Source: JAGVSZ01 sp963716855
GTDB lineage: Bacteria; Pseudomonadota; Gammaproteobacteria; Burkholderiales; SG8-39
Assembly: GCA_963716855.1 (NCBI GenBank)
Contig: CAVQUV010000023.1
Span: 108,048 to 172,047, forward strand
Length of the DNA: 64,000 bases
Direction of reading: 5' to 3'
Shown: one piece after another, positions 53,247 to 61,293 of the stretch
Numbering within the stretch: the stretch's first letter is position 1
How the letters are laid out: each line of letters opens with the position of its first letter
Notes under the pieces: generated by a model
Databases searched by the model: none
Seen by the model: only the letters and a program-made list of their open reading frames with translations
Told to the model about the DNA's origin: nothing
Program-made: the position numbers and the translations under genes

Positions 53247-53993
53247 ATGCCCTCGAAGGCACGCAGTGACTTCGAGCTTCTCGAAGCGAACCGCCGCTTC
53301 TACGACATGTTGTGGAGCGACGCGCGACTGATCGAACCAGAGCGTTTCAACACGTGGCCGCTGGTGCGCTTCCTCATCTCGCAGTCACGGCGCCCGCTCG
53401 AGGTCGCACCGGGGCTGAGGCCGCGCCTCCCAATCGAGGGGACCCAATTCGTCGACATCAGCGCGCCGGCCCTCGCGAAGTTGCGCGAGCGGGGGGCGAG
53501 CGTGGTGCAGGGCGTCATTTCGTCGCTCCCGTTTCCTGCCGGCACCTTTGATCTGGTATGTGCGTTCGACATCGTCGAGCACGTCGACGACGATGATCTC
53601 GCGCTGCATGAGTTGTCTCGCGTCGCAGCGGCCGATGCAGCCGTTCTCCTCTCGGCCCCGCTCGAGCCCTCGCGCTGGACGTCGTTCGACGAACTCGTGG
53701 GACATCGGCGGCGCTACGAGCCAGTGGAACTCCTCGCGAAGCTCGCGGAGCATGGCCTTTCGGTAGAGCGCAGCGCCGTCTATGGAATGGTTCCGCGGTC
53801 GTCGCAATTGGTCAATCTCGGGATGTGGGGACTCACCCATCGGCGAGATCGAGCGATGTGGTGGTACAACCGCGTGATGATGCCGCTCGCGGTGCGCTTC
53901 CAGAGGAAACTCACCCTAGCCCCCGGGATGGTCGACACCGAGAAGGTCGACGAGGTCCTGCTCGTATGCCGGAGGGACAGTGCGGCCCGCTAG
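53247..53993 (+). CDS. Class I SAM-dependent methyltransferase
   Basis: A 248-residue protein. The usual SAM-binding motif I strand is only partly kept (LEVAPGLRPRLPIEGTQFVD); motif II/III region: LPFPAGTFDLVCAFDIVEHV, then DDDLALHELSRVAAADAAVL and a C-terminal strand VDEVLLVCRRDSAAR. It resembles methyltransferase domain 11 proteins acting on quinones, lipids or sugars. The glycine-rich loop is weak (EVAPGLRP), so the cofactor site may be altered. Codon use is less GC-biased than the catabolic genes. No neighbour suggests a substrate. Confidence 0.75.
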   Translation: MPSKARSDFELLEANRRFYDMLWSDARLIEPERFNTWPLVRFLISQSRRPLEVAPGLRPRLPIEGTQFVDISAPALAKLRERGASVVQGVISSLPFPAGTFDLVCAFDIVEHVDDDDLALHELSRVAAADAAVLLSAPLEPSRWTSFDELVGHRRRYEPVELLAKLAEHGLSVERSAVYGMVPRSSQLVNLGMWGLTHRRDRAMWWYNRVMMPLAVRFQRKLTLAPGMVDTEKVDEVLLVCRRDSAAR

Positions 53994-54215
53994 AAGGCGG
54001 CGATCGCGGGTCAGGACCCCGGGCGCGCGGGTGTCGAGGTCGGGGATTGCTGGATTTGTACATGCCGGTTCACGAGAATTGACAGTCTCCCAACGTTTCG
54101 TCGCATACGCTGTCCTTAACGCGCCTTCGCTATCACCAGTCACCTCAGCGGCCTAGGCGAATGCGGTCTATGTGCTTTGCTGATTGCGAACCTCAACTCG
54201 AGTGAGGAGGAACAG

Positions 54216-54353
54216 GTGGCGAGGAAGATGAAGGAGCGGCGTCGCAGGAATCAGATGGTGATAGTGGACCGCCGGAGAGGGAAGATCCGAATGTACGGCG
54301 AGATCGTTCTCTGCGCCGCGCTGGTCGCGAACTTGATCTGGCTTCTGCGATAA
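54216..54353 (+). CDS. Basic single-span membrane microprotein
   Basis: A 45-residue ORF from GTG at 54216, with AGGAGGAAC 5 bases upstream. The N-terminus is strongly basic (MARKMKERRRRNQMVIVDRR), then RGKIRMYG, then one helix EIVLCAALVANLIWLL and a final Arg. It is too short to be called by length-based tools, but the strong ribosome site and clear topology support it. I do not recognise a family. A terminator-like hairpin lies 150 bases downstream. Confidence 0.5.
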   Translation: MARKMKERRRRNQMVIVDRRRGKIRMYGEIVLCAALVANLIWLLR

Positions 54354-54493
54354 CGCTGGCTGCCGACTACGGCGCGATCTTGAATTGACAGCGCCGTGAA
54401 GTCGGCGCAAACAGCAGGCAAAAGCGCGCCTCGCGCCCGCCGGCCTCGGCTTCGCCCGCCGCCGTAAGCGGCACTGAGTAACCTACGTACCGA

Positions 54494-54784
54494 TCAGAGC
54501 AAGCCCGCCGAGTGCGGGCTTTCTTCCTCCATCTCGGTTCCGGCTTCCCGCTCCCACCACCCGCACGGGAACACGAGCCGGTGCCTCTCGCACCAGAGGT
54601 GCCAACCGTCGGGCGTGCCGATCGAGGTACGGCCGTCGCGCTCATCGGCTGCGACCTGCGGCGAGAATTGGGTAGCGCGTATCGCGGCGCGGGCACGTCG
54701 CCAACGTCTCAGATCGGTCAATAGCTGCCGCTTCGGCTGCGTCACTAGACCTTCACGCGCGCTCGCCAGCCGACGGCCTCGCAC
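54494..54784 (-). CDS. Hypothetical protein, uncertain
   Basis: A 96-residue open frame on the minus strand. Its C-terminal half contains GWHLWCERHRLVFPCGWWER, a composition (Trp, Cys, His) unusual for a random GC-rich frame; the N-terminal half is Arg-rich. Its 3' end runs over the hairpin at 54503-54521. The region from 54354 to 54825 has no other gene candidate. Not recognised. Confidence 0.3.
   Translation of the reverse strand: MRGRRLASAREGLVTQPKRQLLTDLRRWRRARAAIRATQFSPQVAADERDGRTSIGTPDGWHLWCERHRLVFPCGWWEREAGTEMEEESPHSAGLL
54503..54526 (+). terminator. Intrinsic terminator-like hairpin
   Basis: AGCCCGC-CGAGT-GCGGGCT forms a perfect 7-bp stem, followed by TTCTTCC. On the plus strand this would end transcripts coming from the microprotein/methyltransferase side. 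Confidence 0.55.
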
Positions 54785-54825
54785 CAGCGCTCAGAGAGAC
54801 TGTAGGCTCGTGGCTGCCGCCCCGG

Positions 54826-55749
54826 TCAGCGCACGCAAAATACGAGCTTCCCTCGAAAGTGACGGCCTTCGCTCAGCGCGTGGGCCGCGGCAGCCTCCGA
54901 CAGGGGATAGAGCTTGATCTCGGGAACACGCACGGCGCCGGAGTGCACGAGCGCCAGGATACGCTCCAGATGGCGTCGGTCGCGACCCACCTTCGGGCGG
55001 TATGCGCGCACGTCGGGCCGTGGCGAGGACGGTGCGGATGCACCCGAGGCAATGAACGCCGCGCGACCGCCCGATCGCAATACGGCAAATGACTTCAGCG
55101 CCACTTCACCTCCTACGGTGTCGAAGACCGCATCGCAGGCGGACACCTTGCGCGTAAAGTCCTCCGTCCGATAGTCGATGATCTCGTCTGCACCGAGCCC
55201 GCGCACGTAGGCATGGTTCGCGGCGCTTGCGGTGGTGATGACACGCGCCCCGATGTGCTTCGCGAGCTGGATCGCAAAACCGGCGACGCCTCCAGCGCCG
55301 CCCTGGATCAGGATCGTCTCGCCGCTCGCGAGCTCCAGCGTGTCCTCGATTGAAACAAGAGCCGTCAGCCCGGTGAGCGCAAGCGCAGCGCATTGCGCAT
55401 GCGACAGCGCGTCAGGCTTCCTCGCCACGATCGCTGCCTTGATCGCGATCTTCTCCGCATACGCGCCCTCCTGACCGACGTCACACACACCGAAAACCGG
55501 ATCACCCACCTTGAAATCGCCGGCTCCTTCGCCCGGCGCGGCGACGATGCCGGAAAAGTCCCGGCCCGGCACATAGGGAAAGTGCGCAACGGGGGCATAG
55601 CTGCCGGCACGCATCTTCCAGTCCGCCGCGTTCACGCTGGCGGCATGAATGTCCACGAGCAGTTCGCCTGCGCCGGCCGCGGGGTCGGGTACGTCGCCGT
55701 ACTGCAAGACCTCGGGACCCCCATGCTGCATGAAGAAGGCAGCCTTCAT
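54826..55749 (-). CDS. NADP-dependent oxidoreductase, MDR/quinone oxidoreductase type
   Basis: A 307-residue medium-chain dehydrogenase/reductase without the structural zinc loop. The GroES-like N-terminal domain: MQHGGPEVLQYGDVPDPAAG, VNAADWKMRAGSY, FPYVPGRDFSGIV. The Rossmann motif is ILIQGGAGGVAGFAIQLAKH (GGAGGVAGFA), followed by GADEIIDYRTEDF. It reduces quinones or enones with NADPH. Intact, in contrast to most of the neighbourhood. Length matches the zeta-crystallin/QOR group. Confidence 0.88.
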   Translation of the reverse strand: MKAAFFMQHGGPEVLQYGDVPDPAAGAGELLVDIHAASVNAADWKMRAGSYAPVAHFPYVPGRDFSGIVAAPGEGAGDFKVGDPVFGVCDVGQEGAYAEKIAIKAAIVARKPDALSHAQCAALALTGLTALVSIEDTLELASGETILIQGGAGGVAGFAIQLAKHIGARVITTASAANHAYVRGLGADEIIDYRTEDFTRKVSACDAVFDTVGGEVALKSFAVLRSGGRAAFIASGASAPSSPRPDVRAYRPKVGRDRRHLERILALVHSGAVRVPEIKLYPLSEAAAAHALSEGRHFRGKLVFCVR

Positions 55750-55841
55750 CGATGTCCGACCTCGTCAAAGCAACAAGGCCAAAGCCTATCAGGATTGAAT
55801 TCCGTCCCCCGGAGGAGACCCGCGGCAACGGCTATGAGGCT

Positions 55842-55945
55842 GCAATCGACCGACGGATGTTGAGTCCGCACGCAGGGTCAGCCAACAAGGATTCAACTAA
55901 CGTCCGACTCACGCCCTGCGGACGCCTCATCCGTCGGTTGGTGCG
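55842..55945. repeat. Imperfect long inverted repeat (about 100 bp)
   Basis: CCGACGGATG (55850-55859) pairs exactly with CATCCGTCGG (55928-55937); inside it GTCCGC (55864-55869) pairs with GCGGAC (55918-55923), and GCAGGG can pair with CCCTGC. Outer flanks GCA and TGC also pair. The whole can fold into a long interrupted hairpin of the REP/MITE size class. It has no coding sense. Confidence 0.55.
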
Positions 55946-55971
55946 AGGTGTCAAGGCGGGAGGTTTCGGCG

Positions 55972-56193
55972 ATGCGTCGCCCGCCTCATGCGCTGTCGAA
56001 GGCCGCGCTCCACCCGGAGAAAGGCTCGCTGAACCCTGCAATTGCAGCGCCCAACGCCCTGAAAGATCCTGTCGCGTTCCTTGACGTCCGAGAAGACTAC
56101 GCCTATCACGAGCCGCGGCGAGTGTTCCGGAGAACGCCAATTTGCCACGGATACGGGAGGATCCGAGTGAGTCGGCTGTGCCCCGAGCGCTGA
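55972..56193 (+). CDS. Hypothetical small protein, uncertain
   Basis: A 73-residue open frame, MRRPPHALSKAALHPEKGSL onward, with a GGGAGG 9 bases upstream of its ATG. The middle reads APNALKDPVAFLDVREDYAY. It overlaps nothing else, but no family is recognised and the region is low in coding signal. Confidence 0.2.
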   Translation: MRRPPHALSKAALHPEKGSLNPAIAAPNALKDPVAFLDVREDYAYHEPRRVFRRTPICHGYGRIRVSRLCPER

Positions 56194-56204
56194 GGGGCGA
56201 GTGC

Positions 56205-57620
56205 CTATCGCCGCCGCTTCCCTCCGCCCTTCCTCGCCGGCTGCTGCGCCTCCGCGATCTCCTGCCCGCTACGCCCTTCGAGCTTGGGCTTGATGTTGTC
56301 GTCGATCCACTTCTGGTCCCACCACTCAACCGGCAGCACCGCGACGCCATCGAGATAGACCCCGAAGTGCAGGTGGTCGCCGCCGGCGAGCCCGGTCTCG
56401 CCCGTCTTGCCGAGCGCTTGGCGCTGGGTGACGGAATCCCCCGCCTTGACGTCGATCGAACTCAAGTGCCCGTACAGGGTGAAGAGGCCGAGGCCGTGGT
56501 CGAGGATCACGGTGTTGCCGTAGATGCCCAGGTCGCCCGTGAAGGCCACCGTGCCGCTGTTGGCGGCCTCGACCGGGTAGTGCTTCGTCACCGAGAGGTC
56601 GTAGCCGAGGTGGTACGCGGTATCGATCGGCTCGCCGTTGTAGGTGTACGTCCGGTGGTCCGCGAAGTTGGCCTCGACCTTCGAGTTGCTGAGCTGGGCG
56701 AAGGCGTCCTTCCATAGCATCTTGGGCGTCGCCTTCTGCGTGATCGCGGTGATGCGGTCCTCGTTTTCCTTGCGCAGCCGCTTGTTCACGGCGACGAATA
56801 CATCCTTCGGCGCGCCTTGCCGCGCGGCGACGTCGGAGATCAGTGGCGTCACCTTGTTCTGCAGGAAGCTGTCCGATAGTGCGAGCGTGCTCTTTTTGTA
56901 GCGCACGTTCTTCAGCTCATACGCGAGCGGCATCTCGCGCGTGTTGCCGGCCTGGTCCGTGGCGACCAGGGTGGGCCTCGCCTGCGGCGGTGTGTCGTAC
57001 GGATGGGCGAACAAAGCCAGGGTGTGATCCGGATGATCCTTCACCTGGCCAGCAAAACCGGGAAAGAAGTAGTTGCCGATCTTGACGCCGCTCGTCGCCG
57101 TGTCCGCCGACGCCTTGTAGACGATCACGCCCACGCCTCCGAAATTGACGTAGCGATCGTCGGCAATGAGCTCCAGCGTGGGCGGCGTGATGTCGATCGT
57201 GATGTTCTTCTGCACCACGGCCTCGTTGCCGCTCCAAAGCGAGGCGTCGCGCGCGGTGACGAGCAGCACAGCGGGACCTTCCTTCACACCCGGCACCTTT
57301 GCCAGCGCCACCGCGATCTTTTTCTCGCCCACCGGCTGGGCGAACTGCTCGGTGGCCAGATTGTGCTCGGTGCCGCCTTGCGACAGCGTCGCCTTGACGG
57401 ACTTCAAGCCCGTCCCCTGGTCGGTGACCTGGATCTCCATCGGCGCCACGCCGACCACGTCGACATCGGGCGAGACGACGATCCGCGGCGGCTCGGATTC
57501 GAAGCGCGGTCGCAGGAACAGACCACCGCCGACCAGCGCGGCGATGACGATCACGAGGACAAGAACAAGAACAACAATGGGAAGCTTGCTGCGGGGACGT
57601 TCGGAGGAAAAGGCGCTCAT
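56205..57620 (-). CDS. M23 family metallopeptidase (LysM-less, membrane-anchored)
   Basis: A 471-residue protein, start taken at MSAFSSERPRSKLPIVVLVL, where one long membrane helix (PIVVLVLVLVIVIAALVGG) anchors it to the inner membrane. Then Ig-like beta segments (VVGVAPMEIQVTDQGTGLK, TPPTLELIADDRYVNFGG). The C-terminal M23 domain has AYHLGYDLSVT (HxxxD zinc ligands), GLGLFTLYGHLSSIDVKAGD (His) and GDHLHFGVYLDGV (HxH). It would cut peptidoglycan cross-bridges in the periplasm. All four zinc-site residues are present, so it is probably active. The C-terminal tail is Lys/Arg-rich. Confidence 0.9.
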   Translation of the reverse strand: MSAFSSERPRSKLPIVVLVLVLVIVIAALVGGGLFLRPRFESEPPRIVVSPDVDVVGVAPMEIQVTDQGTGLKSVKATLSQGGTEHNLATEQFAQPVGEKKIAVALAKVPGVKEGPAVLLVTARDASLWSGNEAVVQKNITIDITPPTLELIADDRYVNFGGVGVIVYKASADTATSGVKIGNYFFPGFAGQVKDHPDHTLALFAHPYDTPPQARPTLVATDQAGNTREMPLAYELKNVRYKKSTLALSDSFLQNKVTPLISDVAARQGAPKDVFVAVNKRLRKENEDRITAITQKATPKMLWKDAFAQLSNSKVEANFADHRTYTYNGEPIDTAYHLGYDLSVTKHYPVEAANSGTVAFTGDLGIYGNTVILDHGLGLFTLYGHLSSIDVKAGDSVTQRQALGKTGETGLAGGDHLHFGVYLDGVAVLPVEWWDQKWIDDNIKPKLEGRSGQEIAEAQQPARKGGGKRRR

Positions 57621-57946
57621 CGGTACATCGGATGGTTTGGCGGCGTACGGCGGCCGCGGGCGAGCGCCGGCCAGCGAACCATTCGCTGCCGGCGGGTCGC
57701 AGTATAACTGCCGGCACGCGGCGTGGCCGAACGCCACCGGCGGGGGTCGGCCAGAACCTGCCGCTAGGCGCCGACGCCGGATTCAAGCTAAAGCGGTCAT
57801 TCCTAAAGCCGCTCTTGGCTCGTACCATCGGGGGCAGACAATCGCTGCACAACGATGTCTCTGCAGATCTCCAAGCTGCCGTCGGAAAATCGTGCCGGCT
57901 GGCTCGGTTCGCGCCTAACTCTGAGTATCCACCAGGAGAGTAGATC
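57621..57946. other. Divergent intergenic region between M23 peptidase and Hcp genes
   Basis: 326 bases with no convincing gene. Promoters for both flanking genes must lie here; I see no clear -35/-10 pair. No tssB, tssC or other type VI genes are present. Confidence 0.4.
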
Positions 57947-58447
57947 ATGGCTGTCAACGCATTCATCAGTTTCTTTGACAAAGCCGACGGCGAGTCCATT
58001 CAGAAGGGCAAGGAGAAGTGGATCGAGATTCAAGGCTGGGATTGGGAAATCGAGGCCGAGACCAGCTGGACCAAGGGCGGTGGTGCCTCGGTAGGCAAAC
58101 CCAACCCGGGCAAGATTACGTGGGAACATTACTTCGATACTTCGTCGACGGTGATCATGGGGTACATCTGCACCGGCAAGGCCTTCCCGAAGGTCGAGCT
58201 GCAGATGATGAAGTCCACGGGCAGCGGCAGCCCCCAAACCTATTTCACAATGAATCTGGAAGGGGCCTTCATCACCAAGATCCAGAACGCCGGGACGGTA
58301 GAAGGCAACGTGATGCAGAAGGTCGAGATGGTGTTCAAGACAGTTAAAATCGAGTACAGGCCGCAGGACAACAAGACCGGCAAGCTCGGTGCGGTCAAAA
58401 CGTACACTTGGGACATCCCGGCCGGCACGGCGTCACCCTCAGCCTGA
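57947..58447 (+). CDS. hcp: Hcp family type VI secretion protein (orphan)
   Basis: A 166-residue Hcp, the hexameric ring subunit of the T6SS inner tube and also an effector carrier. GGAGAG precedes the ATG. Family features: AFISFFDKADGESIQKGKEK at the start, IEIQGWDWEIEAETSW, ITWEHYFDTSSTVIMGYICT, FPKVELQMMKSTGSGSPQTY and the final VEMVFKTVKIEYRPQ followed by TYTWDIPAG. Length and strand order are typical. No other T6SS gene is within the window, so it is an orphan Hcp serving a system encoded elsewhere. Confidence 0.92.
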   Translation: MAVNAFISFFDKADGESIQKGKEKWIEIQGWDWEIEAETSWTKGGGASVGKPNPGKITWEHYFDTSSTVIMGYICTGKAFPKVELQMMKSTGSGSPQTYFTMNLEGAFITKIQNAGTVEGNVMQKVEMVFKTVKIEYRPQDNKTGKLGAVKTYTWDIPAGTASPSA

Positions 58448-58930
58448 GCTGCCCGCACGCTGGCGGAGCTGGGGCTGCGGCACCACCTGTTCGGCGCGGC
58501 TCATCTTGCCGCGACGTGCCGGGTGGAATGACAGCGCGGCTCGCCTCAGCGCGGCGCCGTCGCGGACGTCTGCTTTGATTTCGGGCTAACGGGCGCTTTG
58601 GGTCGCACTGGGACCGCTCAACCTTGGACTTTGCGAACTCAGCCTTAGTAGCGCTGCTCGGGGCAGGTCGCTGTAGCAAACGCAACGGGACTGCATAAGC
58701 AAGGGCGAGATCCGGCCGTTTCCGGCCCTTCGACCGGCGCGCCGGGCAGCCTTCAGCGTGCAAGAGTGAAACTCGTAACCTCTCGGCCTCGAAGGTCTGG
58801 AGGGGCGGGGCGCGGCGTGAATTGGCCCAACGCGGCCCGCCAATAATCACCGCCCGCCTCCGCCTCGCGGGGCTAGGCTTGCCTCGGATCGGCCACGGTG
58901 GTCGATCGCGTCGACGAGGAGACAGCTCCC
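58448..58930. other. Gene-poor stretch after hcp
   Basis: 483 bases with open frames but none with a recognisable family, good start site or conserved-looking composition. The frames seen are Arg/Pro-rich, as expected of GC-biased noncoding DNA. Confidence 0.45.
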
Positions 58931-59236
58931 GTGAACACGCGACGGAAAGCAACTGCGTCCCGTTTGGTTTTCGGTGTAATGGTGCTGCTTGCCGCTTCCG
59001 GCGCGCTAGCGTGCTCGACCGAGGACCGGATCGAGCTCGCCCAGATGGGTTTCACGAGCGGGCAGGTCGACACGATGTGCGGTTCGGGCGGGAATCCGTT
59101 CGTCACGCCCTCGCTGCCGGATGCAACCATTTGCGTGACGCGCTACGGGAACTGCGGGCTTGCGAACCGTGTCCGCGCCGGAAACCAATGCGGTTGTCCG
59201 ATTGGTGGCGGGTGGACGCTCGGCGTCACCCGCTAA
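58931..59236 (+). CDS. Small secreted Cys-rich protein
   Basis: A 101-residue protein from GTG 58931 with GAGGAGAC upstream. The N-terminus MNTRRKATASRLVFGVMVLL with AASGALA is an export signal; the mature part begins with Cys (CSTEDRIELAQMGFTSGQVD). It has six Cys in the mature region (including TMCGSGG, ICVTRYGNCGLAN, NQCGCPIGGGW), so disulfides are likely. The motif ELAQMGFTSGQVDTMCG resembles short helix-hairpin segments. Family not recognised; periplasmic or lipoprotein-like (lipobox ALAC is not canonical). Confidence 0.6.
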   Translation: MNTRRKATASRLVFGVMVLLAASGALACSTEDRIELAQMGFTSGQVDTMCGSGGNPFVTPSLPDATICVTRYGNCGLANRVRAGNQCGCPIGGGWTLGVTR

Positions 59237-59729
59237 TCTCGATAGCATCGGGAGCCGACCGATGGTCGAAGCCGCTGCGACAGTCGTCTTTCTGATTGTA
59301 AGCAGGCAGCGAGTGCGTGCTGTTCAGTTACTCCGACCGTGCTGCCCAGGAGGCGCTAGGGTTCTGGCGGGAACAGAATGAATAGTTCGCCATCCGTCGC
59401 ATGCCGGCAATTGCGCCGTGGCCCAACCATCCGTATATGGACTCCCCCCAACAAGGAAGAGGCTGATCGATATTTCTGGCAGTGAGGGTGCGCCTGCAGT
59501 CGTATATCCGGCATCGTGAGTGGGCGCTGTGTGGCCCGTGCCGACATGGAATCTGCGAACACCGGCGCGCCAATCGTTGCAACGGGCAAGGCGCTGTTTC
59601 CAGCGTGGCTGCCAGAAGGGTTGTCGGCGTCATTCGGTGTGGGGGTGACCCTGGGTGCCATGGTGGGCGATCAGTCTCTACGCAAGCGGTGGGGTGATGA
59701 AGTCCTCGGCCAACGCGAATCGCTCGTGC
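59237..59729. other. Gene-poor stretch between the Cys-rich gene and the IS110 fragment
   Basis: About 490 bases without a convincing gene. One reading ends in a sensible-looking CVLFSYSDRAAQEALGFWRE segment, then stop (around 59311-59382), possibly a remnant of a larger gene, but too short to identify. The left end of the IS110 element is probably here but I cannot place it. Confidence 0.35.
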
Positions 59730-60900
59730 TCAGGCGGGGATCGGGAAGGCACTCGCGCGATCTTCTTTTCGAGCCGCCGCGCCTCGCCCGTAGGGCGTGC
59801 CGTCGCGCAGACACGCGTAGCAGATGCGCGCGAGCTTGTTGGCCAGCGCGCAGGTCGCCTTGTTGTGATTGGTTCGCTGCTGGAGCGGCGAGCGCCCATT
59901 GACGCAGCGCATCGACGCTGCGGCCGGCTCGCTGCGGCCGACGCTGGCCGCGCGCAGGACCGCAGCGAGCGCCGTGGGTGAGGAGCATGCGCAGATAGCG
60001 ATCGCCGCGTTTGGAGATGCGTCCCAGGCGGCGCGTGCTGGCCCCGGAGGAATGCTCCTTGGGCGTCAGGCCGAACCAGGCGGCGAAGTGACGCGCATCG
60101 CCGAAGTGATCGACCTGACCGCTGGTGGCGGCCACCATCGCGGTGGCGGTGAGCAAGCCCACCCCGGGAATCGACAGCAGGGTCGTGCACGCCGGGCGAC
60201 TGGCGTGCCACGAGGGTCAGCTCGCGCTCGAGTTGGCTGATCCGAGCCTCGAGCAACCGGATCTCCTCGACCAGCAGCGTCATCGTCGGGCGAATCAACT
60301 CGGGCACCGCCGAGTGCGGGTCGGCGAGCACCCGGCCGATCTGCTCCACGCCCAGGCGCGCGCCCTGAGCGATCGCGATGCCGAACTCGCGGCAGAAGCC
60401 GCGCAGGGCGTTGATGCGCGAGGTGCGCGTGGCCATCCACAGCGAGCGGGTGCGATGCAGCGCCTGAACGGCCTGCTGCTCGACCGACTTCACGCGCACC
60501 GGGACGATGTCGGCGCAGCGCGCCGCCTCCAGCAGCGCACAGGCATCGGCCGCGTCGGTCTTGTTGCGCTTCACGTAGGCGCGTACGTAGGCGGCCGGCA
60601 GCAGCTTCACTTCGATGCCCAGGCCGTTGAGCCAGCGCGCCCAGTGGTGCGCACTGCCACAGGCTTCCATGACGACCAGGCCGACGGCGCGGTTGGCGAA
60701 CCAGCGCTCCATCTGGGTGCGGGTCAGGCGCTGCTGTTCGACGACGCGCCAATTGGCATCGGCGATCGGCGATCTGAAACACCGACTTCGCAAGATCCAC
60801 TCCCACGACCGGCAGCGCAGCGGTAGCATTCATCTCGGACTCTCCTCGGTTGAGCGCTGACACCCCACACCACATGAGGCCAGCTGGCACGATGATGCCG
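59700..60900 (-). mobile_element. IS110-like insertion sequence, approximate extent
   Basis: The extent is a rough guess around the transposase frames; I could not identify ends or target duplications. The typical IS110 size is 1.2-1.5 kb. It lies beside a second, older transposase remnant, so this locus has been hit more than once. Confidence 0.5.
59730..60833 (-). pseudogene. IS110 family transposase, frame-interrupted
   Basis: About 365 residues of an IS110-type DEDD transposase in three frames. The start MNATAALPVVGVDLAKSVFQ has the first Asp. MEACGSAHHWARWLNGLG holds the Glu and VKRNKTDAADACALLEA the Asp pair. The C-terminal Transposase_20 domain is seen as IPGVGLLTATAMVAATSG, DARHFAAWFGLTPKEHSSG and RRLGRISKRGDRYLRMLLTHGA in part, followed by NHNKATCALANKLARICYA. 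A 7-base tandem duplication (CGCCGAT repeated near 60770) and two 1-base insertions (near 60190 and 59960) break it. IS110 elements lack classical terminal repeats, so ends are not placed. Confidence 0.88.
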
Positions 60901-61119
60901 AGAAGCCGGGGGGAGTCCATCCCATCAATGCGCACCGCTTCACAGCGGGCTCCGCCGCTGTTCGCGGCCGCTAATCGCGAATGCTGAGCGTCTGCTTTCT
61001 GAAGGCATCTCCGTCCGCTGAGGGTCGACTTGAGCCCTTCGTCTGAGGGTCGCTGACCGGCCACTTTCGGTCATTGAGCACCATTGCGTCTTTGCCCGAA
61101 AGCTGCAGTTCAACCGGAT
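60834..61119. other. Noncoding stretch between two transposase remnants
   Basis: No gene seen. The segment around 60990-61080 (GTCTGCTTTCTGAAGGCATC ... CACTTTCGGTCATTGAG) has the look of a dispersed intergenic repeat that I think occurs in other proteobacterial genomes, but I cannot confirm this from one window. Confidence 0.35.
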
Positions 61120-61291
61120 AAAGTGCCGACTCGCCTCGATGCCGTGGTGGTGGTGTATGCGCGGGGGGCGGGATCAGCGCGGCTAGCCGCTCGATCAGTT
61201 CCAGAGGCGTAAGCCGCAACTGCGTGCGGCCATCGGGCTGCGGCTTGTCGAAGCAATAGACGAGCTGCTCGTCGCTGGTCTGCTCGAGATC
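61120..61291 (-). pseudogene. C-terminal remnant of an IS91-like (Y2/Transposase_32) transposase
   Basis: On the minus strand the frame reads DEQLVYCFDKPQPDGRTQLR, then LTPLELIERLAALIPPP, then (one frame over) RIHHHHGIEASRHF. This is the conserved C-terminus of IS91-type transposases, whose consensus runs 'LTPLEL.ERLAALVPPPR.HRHRYHGVLAPN'. It is truncated on its N-terminal side at about 61291, where an unrelated gene on the plus strand begins, and decays after the His-rich motif. It is a dead fragment. Confidence 0.75.
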
Positions 61292-61293
61292 CG

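Larger units (their letters stand above)
55750..56204. other. Intergenic stretch with a long imperfect inverted repeat
   Basis: 455 bases between two minus-strand genes. It holds the inverted repeat at 55842-55945 and one weak ORF (55972-56193). No recognised promoter, RNA gene or attC site. Otherwise nothing seen. Confidence 0.5.

Noticed and set aside
55840..56060. attC (integron) site, prompted by GCCCAAC and a nearby inverted repeat
   Set aside because: No matching GTTRRRY partner at the right spacing and no integrase seen.
59516..59902. Plus-strand frame containing ALFPAWLPEGLSASFGVGVT
   Set aside because: The second half overlaps the IS110 transposase antisense; the first half has no ribosome site or recognised family.
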